The position numbers and the translations under genes were made by a program. Positions 22,863 through 34,891 of a stretch of DNA of 64,000 nt are shown here, in pieces. The DNA comes from Triangularia verruculosa (lineage: Eukaryota > Ascomycota > Sordariomycetes > Sordariales > Podosporaceae), in NCBI GenBank assembly GCA_033296885.1, contig MU864030.1, positions 1-64,000 on the forward strand, given 5' to 3'. How positions within the stretch are numbered: the first letter of the stretch is position 1; the number at the start of each line of letters is the position of its first letter. The notes under the pieces were generated by a model that searched no databases, was not told the DNA's origin, and worked only from the letters and a program-made list of their open reading frames with translations.

Positions 22863-24869
22863 TTAGTAGTAGTTTCCTACTCCGTCACCTCCCCCAGCTT
22901 GATACCCTTCCCCGCCACCCCCCGGGCCACCACCCCCGTACCCCCCGCTGTTATTACCCGGCTTGTTGTTTTGCTGGTAAAACCCCGGGTTCGAAGGGTT
23001 CGATGGCCCTTTGGGTATAGGCTGCTGAGTATCCTCATACATGGCCGCGAATCCTCCCTGGCTATCTCTGCCACCGACATCATCAAGCGACTTGTAATGA
23101 TGGTGGTGGTGACCTCCTCGATCTCCTCCACCGCGACCGCCGCGGGCCCCCTTAGCTGCGCCGCCTCGCTGGCCTCGGAAATTTCCACCACCTCCCCTAC
23201 CACCTCCCCGACCGAAGCCACCACCACCACCTCTGTTCCCACCACGTCCACTGGGAGTTGAGAAGTTATTCTGGCTATTGTTGTTATTCCTGCCGCCGCC
23301 ACCACCGCCCGGGCCGGTCGGAGGGTTGTGATGGTGATGTCCAGTTCCCTGCCTCGACCTGAAATCATCCTCGTGAGAGGTATGTTTCCTCTTCGCCCCT
23401 CTAGGCTGAAAGTGCCCGCCATCATACGAGCCCTCTCTATGACTCGTAGGTTCAATCCGCAGCAGCACCTTCTCCGCAACCGTAGTCTCAAACACGAAAG
23501 CCTGGCCCGGGGACACCGGCTTCCAGTTCTGGATCTTTGCTGCGTCCGCATGCCTCGCGCCCCGCCTAAGAGCGAGAACGACCAATGGGACTGGGTTCCC
23601 GGTGTGGTATGACGCATTTGCTGGGACCGGCTTCAACGATACAGCCCAGACGTTGTCCTCGAAGCACGCCGTACCGCTGACCTGCCATTTCATCTTGTTG
23701 CCGTAACCGCCGACTTTGGAAAGGATGTCCCTTGGACAAGGGCGAGGACAGATCATGATGTTGTTGCCATGAAACTTGATTTCGCTGTCGGGAACATCGG
23801 GAACTTGTATTAGATCCAGTAGTCGTTCGGTATCGGCGCTTGTGATAAGATAACCCGTCCAGAAGACCTGTTTCTTGATCACCCAGCGCTCGCCTCGGAA
23901 GCCGCGTCGTTTCTTAGTCAGTGACGCGTTGTGATCTCTGATGATGGAATGAACCTCTGCCACTTCCACTACCGGGTCGAGATAGGCGGCTATGTCGGCG
24001 ACATGAATAACGTCTCCATCGATCGGACCTCTGGTTGGCGACATATTCTGCTTCCGGTTGAAGTTCTCCAGAAAAGTCTGAAAGCTCTTAACATGCTTTA
24101 TCCTGTCCTCGTAGATCCGAATCTCTTCCGCGTATCTGTATGTCTCCATCAACGCTTCCAAAAACTTCTCCTTGAAAATGAGGGTGCTGGCGAAATGCTG
24201 CTGGTCGGGACCGACGGCGGGTTTCAGACAGACCATGTCGAACTCGAGTCCTCTGCTGTTTACTATCCGCTTAACCAAGTCGCTAAAGCCGGACTCGGAT
24301 CGACCTGTCAACAGAACGCAGAGGGCGTCCTTCTGCTGTGTGCTCAATCGTACGAGCTCAACAATCTTTTCGTTCCACCACCCCTCCCATGCGCGCGGTT
24401 CCTCCTTTGCTATGCCTTCGCCGGTGGCGGCTAGGATGCGAGAGTCGTGCCACCACCCGCCATTCACGAATGCGTCGGGGTTCGAGAGGGTACCTATCGT
24501 CGGGTTGTTCCAGATCTTGGGGTTGGGTAAGGGAGTTTTGAATACTGGCGCGCGGCGCGTTCTGTTAGCTACCCGGCCATATCTGAGGACCCAGCAGGGC
24601 ACGACTCACGAGTATTGTCGAAGTCGTAGATGTGGATTGCTTTGATCTTCTCGGCGGCTGTATTTGATACGACGTTAGCACTCAACTGAAGCTGCGTGGA
24701 CTGGCGACTCTTCAAGATGATGCGAACCTGGAAGCTGCTTGTTGATGATGGACCATCTGCCTATCGCGGTCACAGTATGCTGGGGGTTCGCAGCATGACT
24801 GTTCCCATTGACATGGCCGGCGCTGGCAGAGGCGCCATTATGGAAGGCGGCATAAGCTGAGGTTCCCAT
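22863..24869 (-). CDS. HAD-superfamily 'Swiss Army Knife RNA repair-like' (HAD_SAK) protein with RGG-rich tail
   Basis: Three exons (24728-24869, 24610-24657, 22863-24544) encode 623 aa. The small middle exon carries HAD motif I, IHIYDFDNTLF (nucleophile Asp about residue 59), followed by the family-typical TPLPNPKIW. Motif II is VLLTGRSESGF. Acid residues for motif III/IV are in EEIRIYEDR. A second region (about 260-420) is conserved-looking but unnamed. The last 170 residues are a low-complexity RGG/GGG tail with His runs (GHHHHN, GGHHHHH), as in RNA-binding proteins. The family is proposed to act as RNA repair-like phosphatases. That role is by domain name only, and no biochemical function can be assured from sequence. 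Confidence 0.85.
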
Positions 24870-25395
24870 GACTTGTAATCTCTGTCAGAACTTCTGGAAA
24901 CTGTGTTGCGGGGACGAAAACCGTCGAGAGATCATCTCGTGCGACGGCGAAAGGCTGAGAGTGATGGACTTGGCGCTAACAATTTCACTGTTTGCCTTGC
25001 TCCAGGTCTGCATGGATGTCCGGGATCAGTGGGGCGAGCCATAGGAATGCCAGGTTTTAAGCTTGAAGCGGTAGCCTCGATATGCATATACCGGGTGCGA
25101 GCTGAATCACTGATAATTGCATGTATGCGACCTCATGTCCGCTGGGATGAAACGACCCGAGATCAGAGTCGCTGCTTTTCACCTGTACTGAGATGGCTGA
25201 GTAGATACTGTGGCTAGTGGTATATGCCTCTCAGTTGTAATGGAAAACGCAAGCCAAATCTTTTTCGCGAAACCAACGCCTAGAATGAACCACCCCATGC
25301 AACGCCTTGCCCTAGTTTATGGTCTACCGAATCATCGAGTGTACCGTATGTAGAACCATTGCAGATCATGAATGAAACTGGGTATAAACACTCCT
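24870..25395. other. Intergenic, promoter of HAD-SAK gene
   Basis: 526 bp between two minus-strand genes. No supported coding or RNA gene. Confidence 0.45.
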
Positions 25396-25859
25396 TCAAA
25401 CCATATCAATCTCCATATCCATCTTGGGCTTCACAGGCCCGTTGTCAACCCCAAGTCCCGAGGCGGCATTCGCCTCCTTGTGAGTGAAAGCGCCATCCTT
25501 GAGCTGCTTCAGTCTATTAATCTTGTTAGCATGTCCGTACTTTGAGAGCAGCCGTTCAGTCACCACTTACTGTCTTCTGTGAGGCTTCCCCTTCTTGTGA
25601 GCGCTCAGGTTGGTCTCAGTGTCGAACCACTTGGCACATGGGATGCAGTAATGTTGCCCCAGACCGGGCAGATCCTCCACATCCTTGGTCTCATGGTAGA
25701 GCTCCAGGTGTCTTGGAGAAGCAATATCAGAGGCGATCTGATCGAGGTCTCTGTGAACAGTGTTAGTTGAGATGCTGTCTTCGAGTACAGTCCGTGCAAC
25801 ATCACTGACCGACGTCTCCGCCTCGTCTTGGTCATCGAACGCTTTGCAAAGACACCCAT
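25396..25859 (-). CDS. BUD20: Bud20/ZNF593-type C2H2 zinc finger protein (60S pre-ribosome export factor)
   Basis: Three small exons (25810-25859, 25571-25750, 25396-25513) encode 115 aa, near the usual family length. The basic N-terminus MGVFAKRSMTKTRRRRR joins to DLDQIASDI, then the family signature LPGLGQHYCIPCAKWF. A single C2H2 finger follows (C-x2-C...H-x5-H, ending LSAHKKGKPHRRQLKQLK). The tail FTHKEANAASGLG is also typical. Bud20 is a shuttling factor that binds pre-60S particles and assists their nuclear export. The gene is too fragmented to show as one long frame; splice sites were chosen to keep frame and family match. Confidence 0.9.
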
Positions 25860-27929
25860 TTTGACGTCGAATTCCAGATATCCCAGGCTGGTTAAGCAGA
25901 TCTCAAGGTGCAAATGCGTGGTGGGCTGGATGGTCTCAGCCTGCAAACCAGATAGATGTCAATTGTGAGCGTGAGGCAAGATTTTGGTAGTAGCATTTTT
26001 CTGTGCTACACTAAGGTAGATGAGGCCCGAGCTTCTTTGGCGGGGCGCCGTTATGCCCAAACACTTCAACAACGCTCTTTTTGGAGCCGCACTCTTAATA
26101 GGAGTGACTTCTCATGGACATCATATTAACTTCTGAAGCCATCGCCAAGCTCAACTTTGCCGTCGCAACTCGAAACCCCGCCGCCGCTCCAAAGCTGAGC
26201 GGCATCCGGAGCTATAGGATATCGCCCTCGAATCTCCATGTCTCCGCCGAGCGGTTCAAAGACCGAGCCGCAAGAACCCCCGGGCGGCCCCACTCTTGGG
26301 TCTCCAGGTTCGCAGAAATTTCCTTGCGCCCGCGCGCCAAGACGTCTTGCTATTTTGGCGCCATAACGTTTAAAGTACCCGCTCCACGAAGCCGGGAGAC
26401 CCGTTTCGGCTCCCACCAGACGCCGAAACCGTCACGAACTCCAACGACACGACGAGCTGGCCGTGAGGACAGCTGTTTCTACCTGATCAAGTCCTTCCGG
26501 CGCACCGACGGATATACCGGTGTCGTTGTGGCGGCTAGCCATCTTTATACACGACGACAAGGCGGCATGCGGGGTTACGATCAACGGGGCTGTTGCGTCA
26601 CTTTTTTTAGCCTTGCAGGGTTGGCGAGAGGCTCTTATCGCGTGCCACCCCGCCTTCTTTGAGGATGCGGTCCATGTCTGACATGCCTTGACGCAAGCTT
26701 GCGGTCTGTCTTTTCTTCATAGCGCCGTGTTAGTGAGCGAGGTCTAGACACCTGGAGCTGCGGAAACTGTCTTCCAACCTCGAAGACTTGTCATATGGCT
26801 GCTCCAAGCTGAGGTTGGAGTGGCCGACGATTGGTTATAGCTCCCCCGGCATTGGCCAGAATGCTTATAGAAGGCCCCACGTGGGGAACCCTGGAATGGA
26901 TTCAAGCTCGGTGAACCGGCGAAAAGCATTGCGGGTTTTCGCCGTGATGGAAATGAAGCTCATTAGAACATATCTAAGGAGGCTTCGATCTCACCCAGCG
27001 CTTGTTGGCGGCTTGATGAGAGGCACATGAGGCAGCTGCAGCACATGTCATCGACACCGCAGCACCACCAAGCCTCAAATACCCCCGGTCGTAACCTCCG
27101 GCTTGAAACAACCACAACCCCCATGAAGCTGAAACATGTAAAAATTGCCCATGTTTGAATACAGGAAGAGAAGCCTCTTTGTTGCCTCGTTGCCAATACT
27201 GCTAGGAATCAGGAGGAAACAGGTCGCTGCCTCGGCTATTCGTGCTCGCGTCGGTCGGAGTCTAGGAGCTGTCGCTACCTTTCATCCGATATCCCTGCCC
27301 CTCATTGGCAGGAAAGCAAGGTGTCTGCGAGGCCAGGTACCGCTCGCAGCTGCAGCCTCCTTTTGCTAGTCTTCCAGGATGCCAACCCGGCAACCCTTGT
27401 GGTGTTTTGTTGTGTGTGCCCGTGGGTGCCCAGTGTGTCTTTGTTTTCGTCGGTGTCTTCCAGGCCAGCGCAACCAACGGGTTTAAAAGCAGAGCTGGAA
27501 GCTGGGCATTCGCCATACATACGGGAGCCAGGCGGCTTTGATCGGAAAAAGAACAGCCATAAGGGGAAGGGATTGGGAGATGCCTAACCTGATTCGAGCG
27601 GGCAGCGATGTCATGTCCAGCGATCCAGTGTTGCTCCCCCACAATGCGGGAGGGCATAATCGGCGGGGCTCTGATTGGCCAGCTGGCAGGTCTCCATCCG
27701 GACGATACTTTCTCGGCTATGACGGTGGCAGACAGCTCCAACAACAGGTCTTCCCGTTGCCACTTATGACCTAAAATCCCTCCTTACGGGTTTCTTGCTA
27801 TCTTTTTAAATCTCCTCCACTTTTTCGCTCTTCTCTTCCTCCAGAAGCCTCCTTGGTTTTCAACGCCAAATCCTTCCACTCCAATTGACTCTGTGAAGCT
27901 GCGCTCACCGAGCTGATCGTTAAGGCAAG
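25860..27929. promoter_or_regulatory. Long intergenic region; divergent promoters of BUD20 and aconitase
   Basis: 2.07 kb with no recognised gene. Near the aconitase end there are CCAAT pentamers (inverted at 27673-27677, direct at 27881-27885). These could be sites for the Hap/CBC complex, which is known to govern aconitase with iron supply in other ascomycetes. This is only a motif match. Open frames at 26114-26662 and 27262-27744 have no recognisable similarity. Confidence 0.45.
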
Positions 27930-30537
27930 ATGATGGCTACTCGTCAGCTCCTGGGCGCTGCCCGGAGCCGCGCTGTTGGCAGCGCGAGCCTGGGCCTCCG
28001 GCGCACCATGGCTACCGTCTCCGACTCTGCCCTTGACAAGAAGGTAAGCACTCGACGAGCTGGAGGACGATCGAGACAACCGCTGGTGACCATGGCTTAT
28101 CTGACACATGTTTGCGCAAACAGGTCAAGCAGAACAACTGGGAGGAGGGCAACTTCATCAACTACAAGAAGATGTCTGAGAACCTCGCCATTGTCCGTTC
28201 CAGACTTAACAGACCTCTCGCCTACGCCGAGAAGATTCTCTATTCCCATTTGGACGACCCCCATGGACAGGAGATCGAGCGTGGTGTTTCCTACCTCAGA
28301 CTGCGGCCCGATCGCGTTGCCTGCCAGGATGCCACCGCCCAGATGGCCATCCTCCAATTCATGTCGGCCGGCATGCCCTCCGTCGCCAACCCCACCACCG
28401 TCCACTGCGACCACTTGATTGAGGCTCAGCAGGGTGGTGAGAAGGATTTGGCCCGCGCTGTCAGCATCAACAAGGAGGTCTACGACTTCCTTGCTTCTGC
28501 TTGCGCTAAATACAACATGTGAGTATAACACGATTTGTTGACGTTGGAGACATTCACTGATACCCCTCTAGTGGTTTCTGGAAGCCCGGCTCTGGTATCA
28601 TTCATCAGATTCTTTTGGAGAACTATGCCTTCCCCGGTGGTCTTCTTATCGGCACTGACTCCCATACCCCCAACGCTGGTGTAAGTTGAATTCGACTTCA
28701 AGTGAAACTTCAAAGACTAATGAAGATTAGGGTCTCGGTATGGCTGCTATTGGTGTCGGTGGTGCTGACGCTGTCGATGTTATGGCCAACCTCCCCTGGG
28801 AGCTGAAGGCGTAAGTGGTTTTGTACAAATATCTGGATCGAAACGTCTGACTAACATTACCGTTCTCACAGCCCCAAGGTCATCGGTGTCAAGCTTACTG
28901 GCGCCCTCTCTGGCTGGACTAGCCCCAAGGATATCATTCTGAAGGTGGCGGGCATCTTGACCGTCAAGGGTGGCACTGGTGCCATCGTTGAGTATTTCGG
29001 TCCTGGTGTCGACAGCCTGTCTGCCACTGGTATGGGTACCATCTGCAACATGGGTGCCGAGATTGGTGCGACCACCTCCCTCTTCCCCTTCAACGACCGC
29101 ATGTACGACTACCTCAAGGCCACCAAGCGTACCGAGATCGGTGACTTCGCCCGCTCCTACGCCAAGGAGCTCCGCCAGGACGACGGTGCCGAGTACGACC
29201 AGCTCATCGAGATCAACCTCTCCGAGCTTGAGCCCCACATCAACGGTCCCTTCACCCCCGATCTTGCTACCCCCATCTCCAAGTTCGCCGAGGCTGCCAA
29301 GGCCAACAACTGGCCCGATGAGGTCAAGGTCGGTCTTATCGGCTCTTGCACCAACTCCTCGTACGAGGATATGTCCCGCGCCGCCTCTATCGCTCGTGAT
29401 GCCCTCAACCACGGCATCAAGTCCAAGGCTCTCTTCACCGTCACCCCCGGTTCCGAGCAGATTCGTGCCACCATCGCCCGTGATGGCCAGCTCCAGACCT
29501 TTGAGGAGTTCGGTGGTGTCGTTCTTGCCAACGCTTGCGGCCCCTGTATTGGTCAGTGGGATCGTCAGGATGTGAAGAAGGGTGAGGCCAACTCGATCAT
29601 CTCGTCCTACAACCGTAACTTCACCGGCCGTAACGATGGTAACCCCGCCACTCACTCCTTCGTCACCTCCCCCGATCTCGTCGTCGCCATGTCCATTGCC
29701 GGCTCTCTCTCCTTCAACCCCCTCACAGACACCCTGAAGGACAAGGATGGCAAGGACTTCAAGCTCTCTGCTCCCAGCGGTAGCGGTCTCCCCGAGAGAG
29801 GCTACGACCCCGGCCAGGACACCTACCAGGCTCCTCCCAAGGACCGTGAGACTGTCAACGTCCAGGTCTCCCCCACCTCCGACCGTCTCCAGCTCCTTTC
29901 TCCCTTCAACGCTTGGGATGGCAAGGATGCCACCGACATGCCCATCCTCATCAAGGCCCAGGGCAAGACCACCACCGATCACATTTCCATGGCCGGTCCT
30001 TGGCTCAAGTACCGCGGCCATCTTGACAACATCTCCAACAACATGTTGATTGGTGCCATCAACGCCGCCAACGGTGAGGCCAACAAGATCAAGAACTTCA
30101 CCACCGGTGAGTGGGATGCCGTTCCCGCTGTTGCCCGTGACTACAAGGCCAAGGGTATCCGCTGGGTCGTCGTTGGTGACTGGAACTACGGTGAGGGTTC
30201 TTCCCGTGAGCACGCCGCTCTCGAGCCCCGCCATCTTGGTGGTCTCGCCATCATCACCCGCTCCTTCGCTCGTATCCACGAGACCAACCTGAAAAAGCAG
30301 GGTATGCTTCCCCTTACCTTCTCGGACCCTGCCGACTACGACAGAATCAACCCCGACGACAAGGTCGATATCCTCTGCACCGAGCTCGCCGTTGGCAAGC
30401 CCATCACGCTCCGTGTCAAGCCCCAGAACGGTGAGGCTTTCGAGATCCCACTCTCGCACACGTTCAACGAGGCGCAGATTGAGTGGTTCAAGAACGGCTC
30501 CGCTCTCAACACCATGGCCAAGAAGGCCAAGAACTAA
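27930..30537 (+). CDS. ACO1: Mitochondrial aconitate hydratase (aconitase)
   Basis: Five exons (27930-28043, 28124-28518, 28572-28680, 28731-28810, 28872-30537) encode 787 aa, the usual length for fungal mitochondrial aconitase. The N-terminal 30 residues (MMATRQLLGAARSRAVGS) are basic and Ala/Ser-rich like a matrix-targeting peptide. The [4Fe-4S] cysteines are visible in IGSCTNSSYEDM and NACGPCIGQW. Other active-site blocks are GTDSHTPNAGGLGMAAIGVGGADA, GKTTTDHISMAGPWL and the swivel-domain loop NYGEGSSREHAAL. It interconverts citrate and isocitrate in the TCA cycle; the yeast homologue also binds mtDNA. Strong codon bias, with C-ending codons, indicates high expression. A later in-frame ATG (about codon 27, MATVSD) is downstream of the targeting region. 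Confidence 0.98.
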
Positions 30538-31396
30538 AATACCCCAAAATGTGACGTGTGTCATGAATCGGAGAATGAAGAAGATGGGAGGTGCCGACAG
30601 GAAAGATCGGCGGTTTCTGGAACTATGGGATTGGCGTCACCGCAGCAACTGTTTCCTTTTGTATGTATAGTCATGGCCTTGCATTTCAATGGTACTTGTC
30701 ATTTGTGTCAATCTGGTGTCTGGGCTGCTGTTGAATGGTTTTCTTGGGAGTTGAGGTGGCGCCGAATTCTTTGGTGTGAGAGTGCCGCTGGTACATTTGC
30801 CCACATGAACTATGTATGAATTGAAAATTGTTAAAAGTTAGCTACCTACGACTATGTTTCTAGATGGAGGTGTATGTTGTTGGCTCTCACTAATATGCAT
30901 TTATCCGTAACATAGCGCTATCCTTATGGTGGGGGTGGGGTGGCAGGTGTCAGCGCGCTGCTGATTACAGGGGTGTGGACTTGCCAGAAGCAGGGACTCC
31001 ATCGCGCATCCATCCATTCGATTCCCGTCCGTCCCTTATGCATGCGCGGTTGGCTCGGGGCCTTTTTAACTTGTTCTCTTTTTTCCACATTATTGTTGTC
31101 GTGGTCGTCACCCCTTTTTCTTTCTTCTCGGCCTCGCACACAGTTGAGAAACACGAAACGAAGATAGCGAACGAAGCCCGAACGAACCTACCCAACGAAC
31201 GGAAGTAAAAAAGGATGCGCCACGGTTGTTGTTGTTGCTGCTGCTTTTGAAAAGACTTGCAGACGGACGATTGGGGGCTTGGTTTTTGATATATATTCGG
31301 TAATTCATTACGAAAACAACGAACGAACCACGACGACTTGTAATTTTTTATATCGGGTAGCTTCCGAGGTTACCGAGCAAATACGCAGCAGACATC
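30538..31396. other. Intergenic; aconitase 3' flank and rhomboid promoter
   Basis: 859 bp between two plus-strand genes. No gene was recognised. Confidence 0.5.
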
Positions 31397-32396
31397 ATGC
31401 CGCCCAACATCACGACAACGCTCAACACCGCCCGGGCGCGGACGTATGTTTTTCGACTACCGCTTTTCACGAGGGTGGTGATTATTGCGATTGTTGGGTT
31501 CTGGATCGCGGGGTTGCAGAGTGTGGTTGATGTGCGGGAATGGGGGGCGTTGATACCGGATGAGATGGGGATTACGACGTGTAAGAGAGAGACAAACACC
31601 CAAGTTTGATAATTGAGGGGAAAGTAGCTGACTGATATGGGGTATGGGGGAACAGTATACCGGATGAATACGTTTCCGTTTATTCACCTGAATGTTTTGC
31701 ACGCGGTGATGAATATTTTTGCGTTGACGCCGCTGATGGAGAGGTTTGAGGGGGAGTATGGGACTTTGAATTGCTTGGCGCTTTTTTTTGGGCGTGAGTT
31801 TTTCACCTTTGGAGGGAGGGATGATCGGATTGGTGGCTAACGAAAGAGAGTAGCGTTGACGACGATTCCGGCACTGTTGTACGTTGGGGTAGAGAAGTTT
31901 GTGTTTGGTGGGAATGTGGCGGTCATGGGGGCGAGTATGTGGGTTTTCTTGCTGCTTGCGGTGGAGGCGATCAAGACTTATAAGGTCAACCCGAGGTTTG
32001 TGATTGGGACGTATAGTATTCCGACATGGACGACGCCGATTGGGCTGTTGTTTGCGATGGCGGTGTTGGTGCCGAGTTCGAGCTTTTTGGGGCATGCGGC
32101 GGGGTTGGTGGTGGGTTATGGTGGTAGGTTCTTTTTCTGATTGCTTTTATGATTTTAAAGACTGACGTTGTTGGGTAGCTGGTTTGGGCTATGTCAAGTT
32201 CCTTGCGCCGCCGGAGAAGATTTTGAGGTGGATTGAGGGGAAGCTGAATTTGTTGGGGAGATTGCCTCACTATGTGAGTATTGATCAGAAGACGTATGGG
32301 AGGTTTGGGGTGTTGCCCTCGGCGAATGGGGCTTCTGCTGCTTCCCCGGGGGTTTCTTTGGGGTTGGTTGGGAGTACTCAGAGGTTAGGTCCTTGA
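31397..32396 (+). CDS. RBD2: Rhomboid serine protease, Rbd2 type
   Basis: Four exons (31397-31580, 31656-31793, 31854-32123, 32179-32396) encode 269 aa. The rhomboid core is present: the loop FPFIHLNVLHAVMNIFALTPLMERFEG, the nucleophile region VAVMGASMW (Ser about 135), and the catalytic-His helix SSSFLGHAAGLVVGYG (His about 188). About six hydrophobic helices are visible, followed by a Ser/Gly-rich cytosolic tail. Rbd2-type enzymes are Golgi rhomboids; in fission yeast and Aspergillus they take part in SREBP cleavage and sterol/hypoxia signalling. Whether that role applies here is inference. The next gene, GAA1, follows on the same strand after 501 bp. Confidence 0.9.
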
Positions 32397-32897
32397 GGGG
32401 GAAAAAGGGGGAAGGGTTTTTGTGATGATGTCTTGTATGAACACAAGTGTTGGGTTATGTTCTCTTGTAATGTAATTCTAGCACGGGGTATATTCTAGGG
32501 TGGAAAAAGGGGGGTGGGGGGGGTCATGAGTATGGGAGTTATGGTAATTGGGGCTGGGAGGCGAGCTCTGTTACCTTGTAGATCTGATATACGTAATGTT
32601 TTCGGTCTGGCTTATGTCCAGTCCAATTCTCGAATTCAACATTTCAAACAATCCTTCAAGAAAGTTGGTGACGACCGTTATGGGCCGATATAGATAATAA
32701 ACCTAATTCGGTTTAGCGCAACCGCGTTTTATGCATGAAACGGTCGCGCCACGGTTGTCGGTGCCCCCCAATTAATTACACAACGCGACCCCCCTGATTC
32801 AGTAGGCGCATCTGTAACTGACAGCACAGCTCTCTGGGAGCGAGAGAGAGAGCTTCCTTGTACCTATGCAATTGACGGCAGCGTAGCAGTCGTCGAG
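32397..32897. other. Intergenic, GAA1 promoter
   Basis: 501 bp. A palindrome-like pair (cgcaaccgcg, and cggtcgcgccacggttg with similar words repeated) occurs around 32715-32760. No gene. Confidence 0.4.
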
Positions 32898-34891
32898 ATG
32901 CCGCGATTATTATGTATGTCCCTCCGAGAGTCTTTTTGATAACTATAGCCTGCTAACAACTTTTTGTTTTTTCTTTTTGAAATAGCTAGCGCACTGGCGC
33001 TTCGTCGCGACCCACGAATTCTAAAGATCCCACCATACCTCTCGCTGCTGTGCATCCTTGTCGGCGCCGTGTGGCTGTTCCTCCTGCCGCTGAACGAGTA
33101 CTCGAGGAGGACGTACATCTCTGAAAACGCGCTGCTGCCGGGGCAGGTGCATACGTATTTTGGAGGGAGCGATCAGAATGTGTTTAGGGCGTATAAGAAG
33201 GAGGTGAACGAGTTGGTGGGGAAGGGTAATGTTGAGTATGTGTGCATGTCTTGGGGTTTTGAGGCGGATGAAGTCTGACAAGGGGATATAGGATCAACGA
33301 CAAGCTCGAGTCGATAGTCAAGGCCCTTGGGCTCAAGACGGCGAGGCAGAACTTTACGTACAGTGCGGCGGGCCGGACGTTTGCGGGGGAGAATCTGTAT
33401 GCGATTCTGCAGGCTCCGAGGGGGGATGCCACCGAGGCGATTGTGCTGGTTGCGGCTTGGGAGAATGTCAGGCACGAGGTCAACAGGAATGGGGTTCCGC
33501 TGGTTTTGACGCTGGCGAGGTATTTCAAGAGGTGGTCGCTTTGGTCGAAAGATATCATCATCCTGCTCAGCCCGGACAGTATTGCTGGCCCGCAGGCCTG
33601 GGTTGATGCTTATCACGACGCTCACGACAGCTCCAAGGTGGCCAGTCTTCCCATCAAGTCGGGGGCTCTTCAGGGGGCGATTGCGATCGATTATGTCCAG
33701 GAGCAGCGGTTCAAGAGCGTTCACATTGTTTATGACGGTGTTAATGGTCAACTCCCCAACCTCGATCTGATCAACTCTGTCGTTAATATCGCCGGAGGTC
33801 AGATGGGTATGGGCGTCGCCCTGCAGGAGATGTGGCATCACAACGACAAGTACCCTGACCGTTTGCGAACCATGCTCCGGGGCATGTTGAAGCAAGGTCT
33901 TGGTCTTGCCAGCGGTCCTCACAGCAGCTTCATCCCCTACCACGTCGACGCCGTCACCCTCCAGCCCTTTGGCGAAGGCTGGCAGGATGAGATGGCCATG
34001 GGCCGCGTGGTAGAGGGCACCTTTCGGAGCTTGAACAACCTCCTCGAACACCTCCACCAGAGCTTCTTCTTCTATCTGCTGATGCACCGCGAGAGGTTCG
34101 TCAGCATCGGGACGTACCTCCCCAGCGCGATGCTCGTGGCAGCCAACTTCACCATCATGGCCATCTTCCTCTGGATGAAGAGCGGACAACCCGATGCCCC
34201 TGCCGAGTCAACAGACAAAACCCCAACTCCCACCGTGGAACGTGACCTGTTCTTACCTCTGGCAGTCGTCACCCTGTCCGGCTCCCTCTCCGCCATACCC
34301 CTTTACATCTTCAACCACGTTCCCGAATCGGTTTGTCTCCCCCTTTTTTTTCCAATCATGATTATTTATCCCTCTCTCTAACTAACCTGATTCTAGGCCC
34401 TCACCCCCTTATTCCTCCTCTTTCTAATCATCAACACCCTCCTGCCCATAGCCATCTCCCTCCTCTCAACGCACCTCTTCCCCTCCTCCCCGCCAACATT
34501 ACAGCAATACCACCTCATCAAGTCCTTCTCCCTCCTGCTCCTGGGAATGTTCCTCTCCTCCCTCGCCACCCTCAACTTTTCCCTCGCCATGCTCATCGGC
34601 ATGCTATCCGCCCCTCTGTCCTTCGTCGGACCCTCCTCGTCTCTTGTTTCCCGAATCGCCGGGTTCGCGCTGTTGAACTTCACCTCACCCCCGGCGGTCT
34701 TGCTCGCGAGCGCGGCGGTGTGGGGGCTGAATGTGGGTGATGTCTTGCGAGAGGCGGCGGTGGCGTGGCACGTCACGGGGACGTACTCGGCCGTGGTGGT
34801 GTGGTGCGTTTGGTGGCCGGCTTGGCTGGCGGGGTGTGTTTGTGTTTTGGGGAGGACGGAAGACAAGGGGGGAAAGGTGAAGGAGGCTTGA
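32898..34891 (+). CDS. GAA1: GPI transamidase complex subunit GAA1
   Basis: Four exons (32898-32913, 32986-33235, 33292-34330, 34397-34891) encode 599 aa, like yeast Gaa1 (614 aa). The first exon is 16 nt (MPRLL). An N-terminal membrane anchor (IPPYLSLLCILVGAVWLFLLPL) is followed by a large luminal M28-peptidase-like domain (EAIVLVAAWENVRHEVNRNG, KDIIILLSPDS, VDAYHD, EGTFRSLNNLLEHLHQSFFFYLL). A multi-helix C-terminal membrane region ends in a short Lys-rich tail. Gaa1 positions the GPI lipid for attachment to protein C-termini in the ER. Exon 2 ends best at the GTATGT donor at 33236, which restores the frame as NVEINDKLES; a downstream GTGCAT donor is a weaker alternative. Confidence 0.94.

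Noticed and set aside
26114..26662. 182-codon frame upstream of aconitase
   Set aside because: No domain resemblance and an Arg/Ser/Pro-rich random-looking composition. It also overlaps a long minus-strand frame.
28780..30564. 594-codon open frame antisense to aconitase
   Set aside because: It overlaps the well-supported aconitase exons. Long antisense frames are expected from strong C-ending codon bias. Its Gly/Val/Leu-rich translation resembles no family.
31005..31060. A TTCGATTCC word resembling a tRNA T-loop
   Set aside because: No matching acceptor, anticodon or D stems could be built around it.
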